Shown here: positions 26,201-39,600 of the stretch, piece after piece
Layout of the letters: every line of letters starts with the position of its first letter
Numbering within the stretch: the stretch's first letter is position 1
NCBI GenBank assembly: GCA_008694505.1
Contig: VZDJ01007753.1
Coordinates: 20,770,606 to 20,834,605 of the forward strand
Reading direction: 5' to 3'
DNA length: 64,000 bases
Source: Cyanoderma ruficeps
Lineage: Eukaryota > Chordata > Aves > Passeriformes > Timaliidae
Translations under genes and position numbers: made by a program
The notes under the pieces: model-generated
What the model was told of the DNA's origin: nothing
Database searches by the model: none
The model's input: only the letters and a program-made list of their open reading frames with translations

Positions 26201-29200
26201 GGAGAAGGAGAAGTATAAGTGAACTGGTAGCCTACTTAGTGAGGTAAAATAAGTCTCTTCTATTATATCCTTAAAATTATAGCACTCTCAAATATGTCAC
26301 AGTAATTTTAGTTTTCCCATAAACGTTGTGACTTAATTTACACTTTTTAAATCATAGTGGAAGCATATACTTCTACTGCTAGTAGTAGGATCTACTAGTA
26401 ACACTTCTGATTTTATTCTTAATGTTTCTAGGATACAGGATCTTGGAGTAGTAGTAGACTGCCTTCCTGTGCTTACAAACAGGTACAAATAGAAAAAAGT
26501 GGGAGATTTGAATCTGCTTATAACTACACTGAAATTCAAGCACTTCTGAAACATCTTGTTTTTTAAGTTTACAGGAAGAAAAACCATATGTTTCGGTTGG
26601 CTGCTGTGTAGATCTTTTGCCTTTAGTGAAATCTCTGCTTAAAAGCAAATATGAAGAGTAAGTATCAGCTTGGGTTGTTCTGAAAACATTGTAACTTCCT
26701 GGCTATGCAGAGCCCTAGAAATCAGTGGTTTTTATCCTCTGACTCTTGTTCCCTTTGCGCCTCTCCCAACTCTGCCTTTCTCAGGAAATGAGAAAGCTCT
26801 GGAATGGAAGTTTTCCTCTGAACCTTTATCCTTTTACAAAACAGCGGTGGAGAAGTTTTTTTCTGCAATGTTAGGGACTTGGGGGGAGAGGACTGGCTCT
26901 GCCCTTAGGCAGATTTATTGATCCTAAACAGTAAAAAAGAATAGCACTGAGGTTTCTGTATGCTTTTTACCATGAAATCAAGGCAGAGTTTTCTTCTGCT
27001 TTTTCAACAAGAACTTTGGTTTCCACTTAGAAATTGCAAATTGTAAGCAAGTGTTTAAACCTACCAATTTGTCTAGATTTTCCTTCTTCCAGAATAGAAA
27101 ATGTGTTGCTTTCTAAATTGATTACAAATTTATCTCAACACTTAATCTGGTCTGTAGATAATGTAAAAGGAGGGGGAAATGCATAATATGTAAAATGTGT
27201 TGTTACAGGTATGTGATAGTTGGTTTAAACTGGCTTCAGGCTGTCATTAAAAGATGGTGGTCAGAACTATCTGCACATACAGAAAAGGCAGAAGATGGGT
27301 GAGTATAGTGTTGGGAAATATTTAAATGCGTTTCTGTAGCCTGTTTCATCTCAATCTGTTTTAATTTTGATCAGTAGGAGCACAACTTGCCTACAAAAGG
27401 CAAAATTACAATTTTGAAGTTAAAGCTTAAAATTACTTTAAGGATAGTCAAGTTACTAGTTTTGTTTTTTGGGGTTTATTTCCTACTGTTTTAATTCATG
27501 TAGGACATAGTCATATCAAGAATTATACAGATGCTGTAAAGTTGAATCAAAATTTTTCAGACCTTGTGGCAATATCTGTTGTATAGGCTAAGTCTGCATG
27601 CGGTATTAATAATTCATTTTAGTAAAAGAGACTACTAAAATGTACCACCTATGTTATAAAGTGATGTTCATTCTCTTTCAGAAACATTCATATTTTAAAA
27701 CAACAGCTAAGTGTTTTGTGGGAACAGGAGAATCATCTGACTCTGGTTCCAGGATATACTGGTAATATAGCTAAGGTAATCCCGTTCTAGTTGTGTTCAG
27801 TAATAAACATGGTTGTATCACTTACAGTATTCCTCTTGCTTTACTTATGCTAAACTGTGGTTGGACAGAAACACTGCTACTTTAGTTTCTACCAACGCTC
27901 ATGTGTATTGCATGATCTGGACTTGATTCCCTATGATAGTTGTGTGATTTGAAATGATAATAATTTTTATCCTTTTTTCTAACTTCACTGAGGAAGCATC
28001 TCCTTAATAACAAAGTAGCTAATAGTAATGAGAATTAAATGGATGTGAAAAAGCGCTTAGTTGAGTAGGTAGACTGTGGAAGGGACAGATGTTTTGTCTT
28101 CGATCTGTTGTACCCATTATTGTAAGTGTAATGCAGAATGGAGAAATCTTAGCCCAGGAATGTCATTGGCATTTTCACATCAGGTGACTGGAGCAAGTGA
28201 CAACATACTAAATTCTAAAGCTTACTGCTGACCTAATGCTTAGAAAATGATGAGTTTGTGGAGAGCAGAAGAGCCTATCTGAGACAAATCCCTGCTTGTA
28301 TTTCTCAGTAGGTTGTGCTGTCAGTAACATAATGAGGGTGCCTGGTAGATGCATGTTTTGCTGTTACAAAGGAGTTACAGCAGACACTTGGTCACTTGGT
28401 TGTGTGTAGGATTTGAGTGAACTTGAAAAAAACTTTAAGATTGCATCTTTTACTTACATCTTAAGGAGTTTTGGTGAATCTATAATGCTTACAGAATTGA
28501 TCACTTTGATGTATCAAACAAGCAAAAGATTTCCTTTTTATATGGGAAAGGTGCTGTGCACCTGTGACTTCAATTTTGATGTGTCTGCAGGGATAAGTGC
28601 AAACTTCTTCCAGAGTTTCAGTCAGCAGGGATGCAGAAGAACTGAGTTCTAGCTCCCAGCTTGGTAGAGCTGTGAGAACATGTAATGTAGACTGCCTAGT
28701 TCTTTTGCTAGATCAGAATAGCAGCTATAGGAAGTGTCAGTTTATTTCTCTAGGGTTCGGGTTCCCTTTGTGTTCATTTGCTGGCTCCTTAATGTATATC
28801 AGGATAGATTGTGACCAAGATCATCTGAGCAAGTCAGAGGAAAAGTAGTACAAGAATACTGGAGAGGTTGGGTGAAGGAATATCATGCACAATATGTTTT
28901 AACTACATGATGAGATGATGATGATCTTTCCTGTTCATGCAAGGAGCAAAGGAATAACAGACCGAATTGATGGCTTTGGAAACTAATTCTACTCTTCGTG
29001 CAGGTTTTTTATTACATAAAGAAATGTCATTGAAAGCATTAATTGAAAGTAATTGTGAAGACCACTTGTTCTGAAATTTGGGCAGATATAATTATTCTTG
29101 TGTTATGGTCCTGATTGGTTACCCTGAGTCAGACATAGAGTTGATGTTGGAGCTATAAGTAATATGACACTTTCTCCTTTTTTTCCTTCTAGGATGTAAA

Positions 29201-29225
29201 TGCTTATTTATTGCAGCTACACTGA
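23153..29225 (+). CDS. KATNBL1: KATNBL1, katanin regulatory subunit B1-like 1 (nine coding exons)
   Basis: Whole coding span, start codon to stop. Nine exons (23153-23266, 24007-24047, 24430-24709, 26125-26243, 26432-26482, 26568-26657, 27209-27298, 27682-27775, 29193-29225) sum to 912 nt, or 303 aa; human KATNBL1 as I recall it is 304 aa. Seen: every intron is GT-AG and all phases agree. The N-terminal third is basic (LPRKR and KK clusters, a likely nuclear signal) and Ser-rich near residues 110-145. From about residue 146 to the end lies the conserved con80-type katanin p80 C-terminal domain. Known of the family: KATNBL1 binds katanin catalytic subunits (KATNA1/KATNAL1) through con80, competes with or tunes KATNB1, is nuclear in interphase and moves to spindle poles in mitosis. 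The start is chosen from the conserved MASE opening and its A(-3)/G(+4) context. No frameshift or premature stop seen. Confidence 0.95.
24007..24047 (+). CDS. KATNBL1: KATNBL1 coding exon 2 (41-nt microexon)
   Basis: Small exon after a pyrimidine tract ending TCCCAG, with donor GTAGGA. Encodes residues 39-51 and two bases of Arg52 ([14 protein letters not shown]). This matches the KSPKQLA segment of the family; without it the frame would not hold. Confidence 0.9.
24340..24364. repeat. TA dinucleotide repeat
   Basis: Short TATATA run after an AT-rich lead, in the KATNBL1 intron before coding exon 3. Confidence 0.7.
24430..24709 (+). CDS. KATNBL1: KATNBL1 coding exon 3 (largest coding exon)
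   Basis: 280 nt, residues 52-145. Contains the family segments [17 protein letters not shown] and a Ser/Thr-rich linker ([12 protein letters not shown]) likely to be disordered and phosphorylated. Acceptor TTGCAG, donor GTGGGT, ends in phase 0. Confidence 0.94.
26125..26243 (+). CDS. KATNBL1: KATNBL1 coding exon 4, start of con80 domain
   Basis: 119 nt, residues 146-184 plus part of 185. Acceptor ATGCAG after a long T-run; donor GTAAAA. Encodes [16 protein letters not shown] and NVALTFW, the first helices of the katanin con80 domain, highly conserved in the family. Confidence 0.95.
26432..26482 (+). CDS. KATNBL1: KATNBL1 coding exon 5
   Basis: 51 nt, residues 185-201 plus part of 202 ([17 protein letters not shown]). 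Acceptor TTCTAG, donor GTACAA. Con80 domain. Confidence 0.93.
26568..26657 (+). CDS. KATNBL1: KATNBL1 coding exon 6
   Basis: 90 nt, residues 202-231 plus part of 232. The acceptor is the AAG ending at 26567, not the CAG a few bases later, because only this choice completes Ser202 and gives SLQEEK as in other species. Contains [15 protein letters not shown]. Donor GTAAGT. Confidence 0.92.
27209..27298 (+). CDS. KATNBL1: KATNBL1 coding exon 7
   Basis: 90 nt, residues 232-261 plus part of 262. Encodes [17 protein letters not shown], a hallmark con80 helix. Acceptor TTACAG, donor GTGAGT. Confidence 0.95.
27682..27775 (+). CDS. KATNBL1: KATNBL1 coding exon 8
   Basis: 94 nt, residues 262-293. Encodes [18 protein letters not shown] and [10 protein letters not shown] near the end of con80. 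Acceptor TTTCAG, donor GTAATC, ends in phase 0. Confidence 0.95.
29193..29225 (+). CDS. KATNBL1: KATNBL1 last coding exon (stop)
   Basis: Acceptor TTCTAG at the end of a strong pyrimidine tract, then ten codons [10 protein letters not shown] and TGA. The same C-terminus as other vertebrate KATNBL1, so the stop is secure. Confidence 0.95.
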   Translation, partial: DVNAYLLQLH

Positions 29226-32200
29226 CATGATGGGGAAACAGTGTGCTTATGTGGTGAAACAATCCCCTAAAGTATCCCTGAAATATGTACTGAAAGCCTT
29301 TTGAGAAATACTGGCAGAAGAGAACTGAACTGTCAAGCTCTTTAATGAAACCACTAACAGAACTCTAACAATCTACTTCACATTGAAGTGGAAAAATGTC
29401 TAGTAGGAGCAACTTTTACTTCAGTGAGGTGAAAGTGCACTATGAAAACTGTATGCCTTTGCTGCATTTGGGATTTGCTCAGTTACTAGGTATTCCTTTA
29501 AATGCTACTGTATTTTACATCATCGAATAAAAGAAGATGAATTATACTGTCATGAAGACAAGACAGCAGAACCAGTTATGAGGAACCAACAAAAACAATC
29601 AGCATTAAGAGCTTTTAAATGTCTCTTTCACAAGAGAACTCCAAAATGCACAACTATCTTCCAATTACATTAAAAAATATGAAAAACTTTGGGATATTCA
29701 GTTACTTCTATGTTTTAATCAAATTATTAAAGACAGTTTTTGTTTGCACTATTGAGAAACTATACAGCAAAGATGCCTTAATTACTAGTGTTTCAAAAAG
29801 CCAATGTGTTAAGATGCAAATAGCTATTATGTTCAGATTGTGATGAAAAACTACAAAAATCAGGGTTTCACATTGTGTAGTTAATAAAACATTGCACATA
29901 TACAAAGATTCATGTATGAAAAATATTATAAATACCTGAAGTTAAGCTTGGATAAACAGTTATTGCAAATGTCAGCAGAATGGTGAATTTATGTCTAGCA
30001 AATGTTTTTATACTGTATGTGGGTTTCTAACACAGTAATCTTGTTCTGTATCATTCAAACTACATGCAAATAAGTAAATATATTAAATATATCTACTGTT
30101 TTTTTCTTTTCAAGTTCAAAAAAACCAGTTTCTAGAATAATCCCTTCCACAATACTTTTTATCATAGATATTTATGTCTCTTGTTTGAAATGTTTACAGC
30201 CAAGTGAGGCCATGTTATTCAAATCACACCCTTTTTATACTACCTCCTTTAAGAAAGTGACAAAGAGCTTTTGCAAAATTGGTCAAGTTCTAACCTGATC
30301 AATGATGGCGAATTCATACCAACAACAGCATTGAGAATACAGCTATAAACTTTTAGTGTCATACTGATATGCTGTTCTATTTTAATTTAAAAGCTATATC
30401 ATAACAGCTCTGAGGGAGTCTTAATCTTAGGCTTGCTGTTGCCTTTTTTAATTTTGTGATTAGGAAGTGTGCTTTTTCAATTAAAACTTATGAAGTGCCA
30501 GCTCTTCACTTAAAAGTATACATGCACAGCATGTATGACCATATAGACTACTTCCTTAAAAATAAGTACTTGCAAGGGGTTTTTTCATACCTAGCATTAA
30601 ACATGTGCACTTTTATTGACATGCAGGAGAAAGGTCTTTTGGTAGCCCCTAGTGGTTTTTGCTTTACTGATGAAATAAATGAATTTTAAACTCCTGTAGT
30701 GGTCAATAACTTCAGGCCTCCTGTTGCTTAGTTTTGTATTTAGTTTATGTATCGTTGCTGACTTCTGAAGGCCAGCTAGAAATCTGTCATCAGAACTTGG
30801 TGCTTTTGGTTATTTGACTGTTTTGTAAACCACCAAAGTTTTGCATTTCCTAGGGCAGTCAGTTACAAAGAGTTTCTGGGACATCCAGAAACTTTGTGGG
30901 ACAATCTGGAGGCATGCACATAGCCAATCTTTTTGCTAGAATTGTTATGTATCATTAGAGATATTTCATGCTCAAGAAGTTTTGAGATAAGACTTTTCAA
31001 ATATTCTTACTATCAATTGAATTCTAAAGGAACTATAGTATGACAACATTCTTGTCATTCTTTACTGTTGAACGCTTCAATGAAAAAGTAACAAAGTCTC
31101 GTTTCATCATTTGAGTGGCAATTGCTGAAACTCTTAGATTATTCCTCAAGGAGAATACTGTTTATAGAAACTTAAATCTTTTTTCTTTTTCCTTTTTTTT
31201 TTAATAGACAAAATAAAGTAACTCATGGCCATTTATTTCTGGTAATAAAGTATAGTTGTAATTGATTAAAGGGATACTCTAGTATTTAAAAATCTATCTT
31301 GAATGTAGATTTAGATACATGGGCTTATAATGAATTCTGTATGTGGCCATAGAGTTACCAAATCCTACGTGTGGACAGTGCTTTTGTTTTAGAGGCAAGG
31401 TAAGATTACTTGAGGATCATTACTGAGGAATACCTAATAAAGTAATGCATTCTTTTTAACTGCCAGAAGTTGTATTATGACAGGATCAATAATACAGTAT
31501 TAAACATTGTCATTAGCATCTGTGCCTTATTTTAGATGAATTTTTTACTGTTTTCGGGCAGCTACTAGACTGTAAGAACAGGATTCAGGTGTCTGTATTA
31601 TTAAATGATTTTTTCCATCATGTTCTTAATTCATTTAAACTATTCGCACTAATATTTAGGCTCAGCTTCTTGTATTCTCTCTAGTTCTCAAATGGCTAGG
31701 AATCAGTTTTGCTGTCACAGAATGTACATGTGTAATACCTGGTCAAAGTTGGCATGAATTAAATGTCTTAACAGCTGTGTGACTCCACTAGATTCATGTA
31801 GTTGTCTCAGTGACTCTAAGAATCAAGCTTATGAGCTATCCCATGCATAAATGCTAATCTTTGTGACACTTTCTAAAAATGCTGTTTCTATGATATGTCA
31901 GAAGATCCAGGCAGAATTAATCCTTTTCCTGTATGTTCTTGTGATGCAGAAGCACATCTGTACTTGAGGATGAAGGATGCCTCCACACAGCTGTTCTTCG
32001 TGTTGTACCACTTGATATGAAACTGATGTCTTTGGAAAACAGTCTTTTTGCCTCACTGTTCCCCGAAAGTACTTGAGGCTGTTTTGCTGAAGGAGTACTT
32101 TTAAGTGTGACCCAGGATTTGCCCATCCCCTAAACTGGAATTAAAAAATCCTTCTGGCAAACTCTCTCTGTCTGCAGGGCTGAAAAAACAAGTCCAGTAT

Positions 32201-33670
32201 TTTGTAAATGTAAGTGGCCAAATTGAGGTATTGCTGACAGCTTTCTGAAGAGTGGAGGTGGAAATAGCTGTGCCATTAGTTAGCTGGGTATGAAGAAGTT
32301 AGCATGTCTTAATGATTATATATGTTTCTGTTTTGAAGGAGCTACGCCTATTTCTCAGGAAAGAGTCCTCTACTCCTGTATCACGTACACAGGTACTGCA
32401 GTTCCACACTCCTTAATAGTGCTTGCAGATTGTCACTGGTATTAAAAAACAAAACAGCATCAGTCCTCCAAGAGCTTACCCTTTGCAGTGAGATATAAAT
32501 AAAATGATTTTTCCCCTCCTGTTAGGTTGCTTTATCAGAGGCTGCAGTTTTAACACTTGAGGTGCAGGAGGGATGGGAGAGTAAGAAAGGACAAAGTATG
32601 CATGCCCTATGCTGAGTGACATTAGCTCCACTGCATTATAAAGCAGGCTGTATTTTCATTTTCTGGCATCTGAAGTAAGCAAGTTTGGAGTTAAACCTCT
32701 TTATGCATTTTTCATTGAAGAGATAAAGGTTTTGAAGATGGAGGCTGCAGTGTTAGTTTGTGCTTTTTTTGTTTGGTTGGTTTTTTTCTGAAAGAGTGGA
32801 CATTCTTGTGTGTGGAAACTTGAAAGTATCTTATCTGAAGCTTACATTTTAGACTAGCAAGTGGTTGCTTTTGCCAGTTCATCTTGCCAGATCTTCCAGT
32901 TCTACAGAAGACTGAATGTCTGTCTTAGTGTAGGGATTTGCAGCTATTTTTTGTGCCTAGTTTTTTTGCTGCAAAGTGAAACTGGTGGTTCATAGTCAAC
33001 TTTTTCAGAATAGAAAACCATGCAAATTATGGTACTGGTGTGAAGTTATTCCAGCTTTGCACAATGCAAATGCTAAAAGTTTATGAAAGCAGTTGATTCT
33101 TTTGAGAGGAACTTTATATTGAGCTGATGTTGCATTAGTGAAGGAAAAAGACGAAGCAGTTTTTAATACCCTTGGTAAAAGCCAGACAGTGTAGTCTAAT
33201 TTTTGCCTTCAGTCTACCATCCTACACACAGTAATCATTGTAGGCTACAGATAAAGATTCACGGAGAAAATAGATTGAGCATGCTTGTGTTATTAGTGCT
33301 TATGTTACGCTTCTTTAAACAATCTGTTTATTCCATGAGTTGAATAGCTTGATTTCTGTCTCAGAGTGAGATTAAATGCAACTATTTTTCAGCCCGTTTC
33401 CACATATATTCTTTAGCACTTAATTATGTTATTTATTGCTCATCTACTTTAAATATACTGAATGTGTCTTGTTAGAAGTGAGGAGGGGAAGATGAGAACT
33501 CTAGACAACACAGGGCTAGCTATTTAACATGATTGAATTTGAAGCAACTGTGAAAAATTTCCACCTTTAAAACTTTTCATGCAAATTTTGTTAATACCTG
33601 CGAATTGAAGTGTGGACTTACAGCTCTGAGTTTGACTTTGAACTTGGCTGGAAAAAAATAAAGAGCTTTC
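29226..33670 (+). other. KATNBL1: Candidate KATNBL1 3' UTR with several poly(A) signals
   Basis: After the stop there is no coding sequence I can recognise. AATAAA hexamers occur at 29526, 29883, 31212, 31244, 31436 and 33657. The last is followed about 35-60 nt later by a T/GT-rich stretch typical of a downstream element, so transcripts might run 0.3 to 4.4 kb past the stop. Which site is used cannot be told from sequence. Short open frames here (for example 30456-30689) look like chance. Confidence 0.4.
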
Positions 33671-36600
33671 ATTCTAAATAACTGTAGCTGCGGTATTGTT
33701 TCTGTTCTTGTTTTTTGCATTGAGTGCTAAGCTGGACTTGGATACTAACCTGCCACAAGGTAAGTAGGAGGTGTAGGATTGTCCCTTAGAGGGATAAAAT
33801 GAAATATCCACATAGTCTTCAACTATTGCAGACCTAGAATATTTCTGTTTCTGTACTGATGAGAGTTTTCTAATATATCTCTTTATGTAGTTTGTGGCTG
33901 CTGATCAGTGCTGTAAAATGAGATCTGCTATTTTCAGCTTGAATGTGATCCATAGTGGCTGTGATTCATACGGATCACTGCTTCAATTCAGGCAGTCCTT
34001 ACTTTGAGTGCTGTAGTGTAGATGAGCAACTAAGTGTTGGGGTCTCAAACATCTGTTCTTTGCTGTAACAAAACACAAGGATACCACATTTATCTTTCCC
34101 ACCTTTTATTCTTCCCTTATTCTTTCATTTAAGTGCTCAGAACCATTTGAATACCCTTTGGAAAGTGATAGATGCCAAAATGTGATAAAATGCTTTTACA
34201 AATATGCTAACTTCTTTTAATACAGCTCTGTGAATAACAGTTTTTTGTGGATTTGGGGAAGAGGGTGTTTTCTGTATGTATAGGTTGGAAATAAACAGAA
34301 CTAGTGGACTTCACTGATACTGTAATTGTATTCTCGATACTTTCTTTTTTACATAAACAGTATGTATATTGCGAAACAACCCAAATCTAAATATCAAGAT
34401 AACGTTACATTTCAAAACTGCCTGCTCTTATAGGTGTAAGTGTTGAAATACATACGCACCCTAGTATGCTTAAAGTGACCTTAGACAGTTTAAAGTAGCT
34501 CTTGTAATTTATGATGTCTTTTTGTCAAACTGAATCTTTTGAACTTCACTTTCCAAAAGCCCAAATTATGTTTGGATCTTGCAGCTGCCGCTTCTACTCA
34601 TTTCAGATATTCTATGGGTTTAAAGACCTAGTGCAGTAAGTATTCCACCTTCAGAAAAATAGCTGATCATTTTGTCTTTTGTGATAACAGACTTTCATTA
34701 CATCTTTTCTGCATGAGATTAACTTCTTTTCTGCAAGACTTAAATAATTTTTAGGAGCATTCCAGAAGGTTGCCACATAAAAGAAACTTATGGCATGTTT
34801 GGTTCTAAGTGGGGAAAGTGCACAAATACGGGCAGTTGTTATGATAGTGCACATTTCATTACTATTGAATTGTCTTTTTTCATGTGAATCAGTTGTCCTA
34901 TTATCTGCTTAGTCTAGATAAAAGTGGAATGATGGGTTATTGGGGAGTTGAAGTCTTAAAAGCTCTTGGCTGTAAGAAACTAAAGCTGCTCTTTCCATTC
35001 TGACAAAATTGCTACAATGAATGCAGAAAGGAGCTATTTCTTGTGTTTGGTTTGGAGAGCAGAAATCTCTTAATACTTTCTCTGTCTCCTAACAGTGCTT
35101 TGTCTTAAAGGCGTAAGCATTTATGTGTGTTTGCTTAAAATTTTAGTTATTAAAATAACAAGTTTCTGACTGAACAGAAAAAAAAAAACCAACCTTGCTG
35201 CATTACTTAATTTCTGGATGACTCTGCAACCTTGTGTTCCAGCTGCAGGAAACAGTAAACTACAAAAATACAATTAACCATCATGGTATAAGTAGTGATA
35301 AAACTTGATTTTCAACATTGTAAGTGAAGCAGCATTACTAATGAACCAGTAAAGCAAGGCAGGACTAAAGACATAGCTGGTAAGTTTTGTTCTCAACCTT
35401 GTGTTTTGGTAAGTCTAAAAGGCTTGACTTTTTAATCAGCCAAAATGAGTGGTGATTGATGGGAGTGTTAATTCTGGAGTAATTCAGTGCCAGCAGCCAG
35501 CATTAGCATAAGAATAAGCAGAGTAGCTGATTGTGGAGTGAGCCCTGCCTACCAGAGCAACTGTCTTTTCACATAAATTTTCTTAGAGCCTTTTTTTTTT
35601 CTTTTTTAAAGATGTTACAGTTAAAGTGGTTTTGGATAAAGAAAGCAGATGGAATTTTCTAAATCTGTTAATTGGATGATGGGGTAGTGCTGTAAGAGGC
35701 ACCTCTAAAAATACTGTCCTCTGAGTGGTGGCATCAGTAATCGTTACAGGGGGTTGACGGCTTGAATGTGGGCACCTTCTAATCAGGGCTGTGGCCAGTG
35801 TGTTCTGCCCTGGATGTCAATGTATTGCATAAAAGTGGGAAAGGAGGAGTGTTTAAGATATGGTGCAAAAACTCCCATCACCTGAAAAGTGTGCCTGGGA
35901 TTGTTGGGAGATTGGAGTACGATGATAACTGAAAGTCTTTCTGGTCCTGTGTGCCTAATCCACAGCAGTGAGGCGCTCCACAAAAGAAGCTGGAGACTTG
36001 ATGCTCACACAGCAATCTTTCCTCACAGTTGCTGCTTTTCCACCCTTCTGACATGCTGGGGCACATCTGCTTGGCTGAATTTCCAGCTCCACATCCTTGT
36101 CACTTATCCAGGTGAGAATAAAATACCTTCATATTTGGCACACCTAGTTTCTCAAGTGATGTCTTGTCCCTCAGGTCTTCCAGGTTCTCACTACAAAACA
36201 ACTTAGTGAAAACTCAGAGGCTTAGGCTTATGCCCTACACAGAGCAACTGTGGAGGCCACTATGATATTTAAGATGAAGCTGTTGTATTAAGAGTGTTTG
36301 TGTGTGTATAAATGTTCTTTAAACATGAATGCCCCGGCAATATTCTACTGCCTATTAATTAAAAATGTATACAGTTCTGAACCTTTGCAAATGGCAGGCT
36401 GGTGACTAGTTAGGGAGAAATCCTGCTGCTTAGGGGCAAGTGGCTTGTTGATTTGGGTTGGGGATTTTTTTCCTATTCACCCATCTTGCCTCCCCCTCTG
36501 AGTGCAGTTCTTCAAATTTGTTGGTTTCAATTTGAATTTTCATTTTTACAAGCTTATGTCTTTCATGGTTTTCTGACCACACAAAATAATCAGGATGTTG

Positions 36601-39600
36601 GGTAAAGTGAGAACGTGTTACGTACACAAAATTCTGTATAAGCATGTTTCCATTCATTTCTGTGCAGAAGTATCATTTTTCCCCTTTCCTCTGCACTGCA
36701 ATACATTTATGTTTCTAGTGGTGGCATGTCCATTAACATCTCTAAAGGAGTTCTTTCCATTTCACAGTTTTGATTCAAAAAGCAGATTAGTTTCTTTCCA
36801 GTTGAACAGAGAAGGTTGCTACTAAAGCTAAAAACCAGAAATGGGGCAGGAAGAGGGGAGTGGGCCTGAGGGGATGGGTGTGACACGACCCAACAAAAAC
36901 CACCAAACTAAAAACAGCAATTCTAAAATCAACCCAAACCAAAAACCTAGAATTCACTTCTCTCTAGCATAAAGTAGTGCTGCAGCCAAAAGACAACAAA
37001 TGCTGCTCTCCATTTTTTATTAGAAGAACGTAAGAATGCCTTTCTGAGCAAGGAGTCTCTGGCATTACAAATTGTGATTTTTTAGGGTTAGCGCACTCTG
37101 ATTTAGTTTACTTTCTAAGTGAATATTTGGTTCGTGACCTCAGCCACCTTACTCTGAAGAGCTGTAAATAAGAGGAGAACGCCCTTGGAGCTTTTCTTCA
37201 CAACTGGCAGCTTGTTAACTTCAGCTTTTACCTTAGGGACTAGTGAAGCATATTCCAGCATTTCTGCTTGCAAGATTTGGCATACATACTTCTGATGCTG
37301 CTTTCTTACTTGATAGTTCTCTCTGAGCTCTGGAAAATGAGCATTTAGCCTCTGGCAATTCCTTTAAGTTTAGTTTGGTTGTAACAATTCTGATGTCAAG
37401 GATTCTGCTTATGTGAAAGAACTGTAAGACCTCTCCTTCTTTGCAAACTCACCAAATCTAAATCTTGATTGTATTAGGCTTCTGTATTAAGAAATCATTA
37501 ATGTACAGATTTTAGTATCCTCATTCATATTTTTTTCCTGGAAAAATTGATTTGTCTGTCATTCCTTTGTGGTATTTACTCACCTTATGATATTTCTACC
37601 TTATAGAGCAGTTTCTATCTATTAGCCCTGAGATATGTCTTCAAGATACTGCTGTCCATGTGTTTCTGGTTTAGCATAATTGTCTCATTTTTCAGGCATT
37701 TATATGAGGTTGTCTTTTGGCCAGGAAATGCATTCAGAACTTGAACTGATTTTAATAGTCCAAAATAATATCTTCACTGGTGCTTCGGAGCAGTATGGTT
37801 TTTGATGAAAATATCATTTGTGTCGGCTTTGCAGCAATATAATTGACTTTTATGGTCTCAACAATGAGAGACTCGAGAGAAAGAACTAATTTGAGTCACA
37901 TGGCTCCAGCAAACCCTACCTTTTGTTCCCACATCTACTGGTGAAATAAGAGGAAGACAAGCAGCAGTTACTGATTTTAGGATGGGTTGAACCAGCCTCA
38001 ATCACAGCTACTGTCTCATATATATGGCTGCTTCTCATGGCACTGTCAGCAGTCAGCTATGCAGAGCTGTGGCGTGTTTGGAGCACCTGCGGCACTGTTC
38101 CCTGATCTGCTCCCTGAGCTTCTGACACAACATCAACTCTGCTAAGAGACCCTTTTGGTGAACCTTTTGTAGGATTCTTTCCTAGCTGAACTACCCTTAG
38201 CAGATGTTCCAAACTGTCATCTAAAGTTGTGTCAACAATTCAGTTATAAAAGAACCTGGTTTTGTTTCCTGTATGTGCCTGTTCTAGGTTAAGATGTGAC
38301 TGTGTGCTTTGCATGCAAGGAGAGTCTTCTAATTTTAAATTTTAAGCTCAGACTTCCTAATCTCCCTATGTTTTGCCTGCCACAGAGACTTTCCAGGCAG
38401 ATCCTGTGTAAAAGCCTGTGGTGGGACTTGTTGGTGGTTCACCTGAGTCAAGCTCTCTGTGGCCTTGCCGAAGAATGCTTCTCTTCCAGGTAGCTACGCT
38501 GCAGCCTTTAAGAGGTCCAGTTGCTTTTTCATTGAGCATCACATTTTATTTTATGGACAAAGGGATAGCACTGTCCCTATAAAAGAACATTATCACTTTC
38601 AGAGATGAGCAGAGTCGTGGGTTTGATTTAGGTTGTTCGTTCCTTTTTCAGACAGGTATTACCTGGGACCTCAGTGCAATGTATATTTTTGTTAAGAGTT
38701 TATGCACTGTTTCTTCCCCTCTCTGTCCCACCCACCTCTCCCCACAACTTCTGCATGAAAACAAAGGAGTCCTGGCAATGATTTGATTTTGTGTCCTCCT
38801 AATATTTTGACATGTCAATATCTAAAAACATCCCTTTACACTTGCAAGAAGTAATTCTAAACTAGACAGCAGAGTCTGTCAACCAGAGTGAACATCAGAT
38901 GCTTTGCTGAATTCTTCAGGCTTGCAGGAGACAGTAAAAGTTGTAAATAAAATCCTGCAACACTCTATCAGTAGATCATAGTTACTTTATTTGCCTAAAA
39001 TAAGAATCTAAAAGCAAAGCATGAAGTTGGATTCAGGACTTTTGCTGTCTGTGGCAAAGTTACTACTTCCAGTGAGCCCTGGATTTTACCAGCCATTATA
39101 CAGAGCTTCCCAGAGGAGCCTGTTGTCAAATATATTTACAGTACATTTACAAATAATGAAAGCAAATAGCTGGAGGGAAGAAAAGGCATTGAAAGATTAC
39201 TTATAGCTATTATTTTCTTCCAAAAATGTATGAGAAATAGAAAAATGAGCCATTTTTATTTAGCTCAAAAAATTGAGGAAGGAAATATAGGCTTCCAAAC
39301 CCATGAATCATATGGCAAGTACAAAACTTCATGCTGCAGTTGAAAAGACTTTATATGATAATGTTAGTATCATAAAGCTGAAAATTATTTCATTTAACTC
39401 CACAGTGCTTATTTGAGAATTGGCAAATCCCGCATCAGGATAAATTACTAAACTTAAAAAAATAAAAAGTATTAGTATAATATAGACAGAATCACTGTAC
39501 TCCCATAGGACTCTTAATTAGCTGTAGTCTAAGGCTGACATAGATATAGTTGACTCAAACAGGAACTACTACTTATTGCAAAGCTGTTAATCATGTTGCT

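Noticed and set aside
28905..28990. GATGATGATGA run that resembles a C/D-box snoRNA start
   Set aside because: No matching D box and terminal stem at a suitable distance; it is a simple GAT repeat in an intron.
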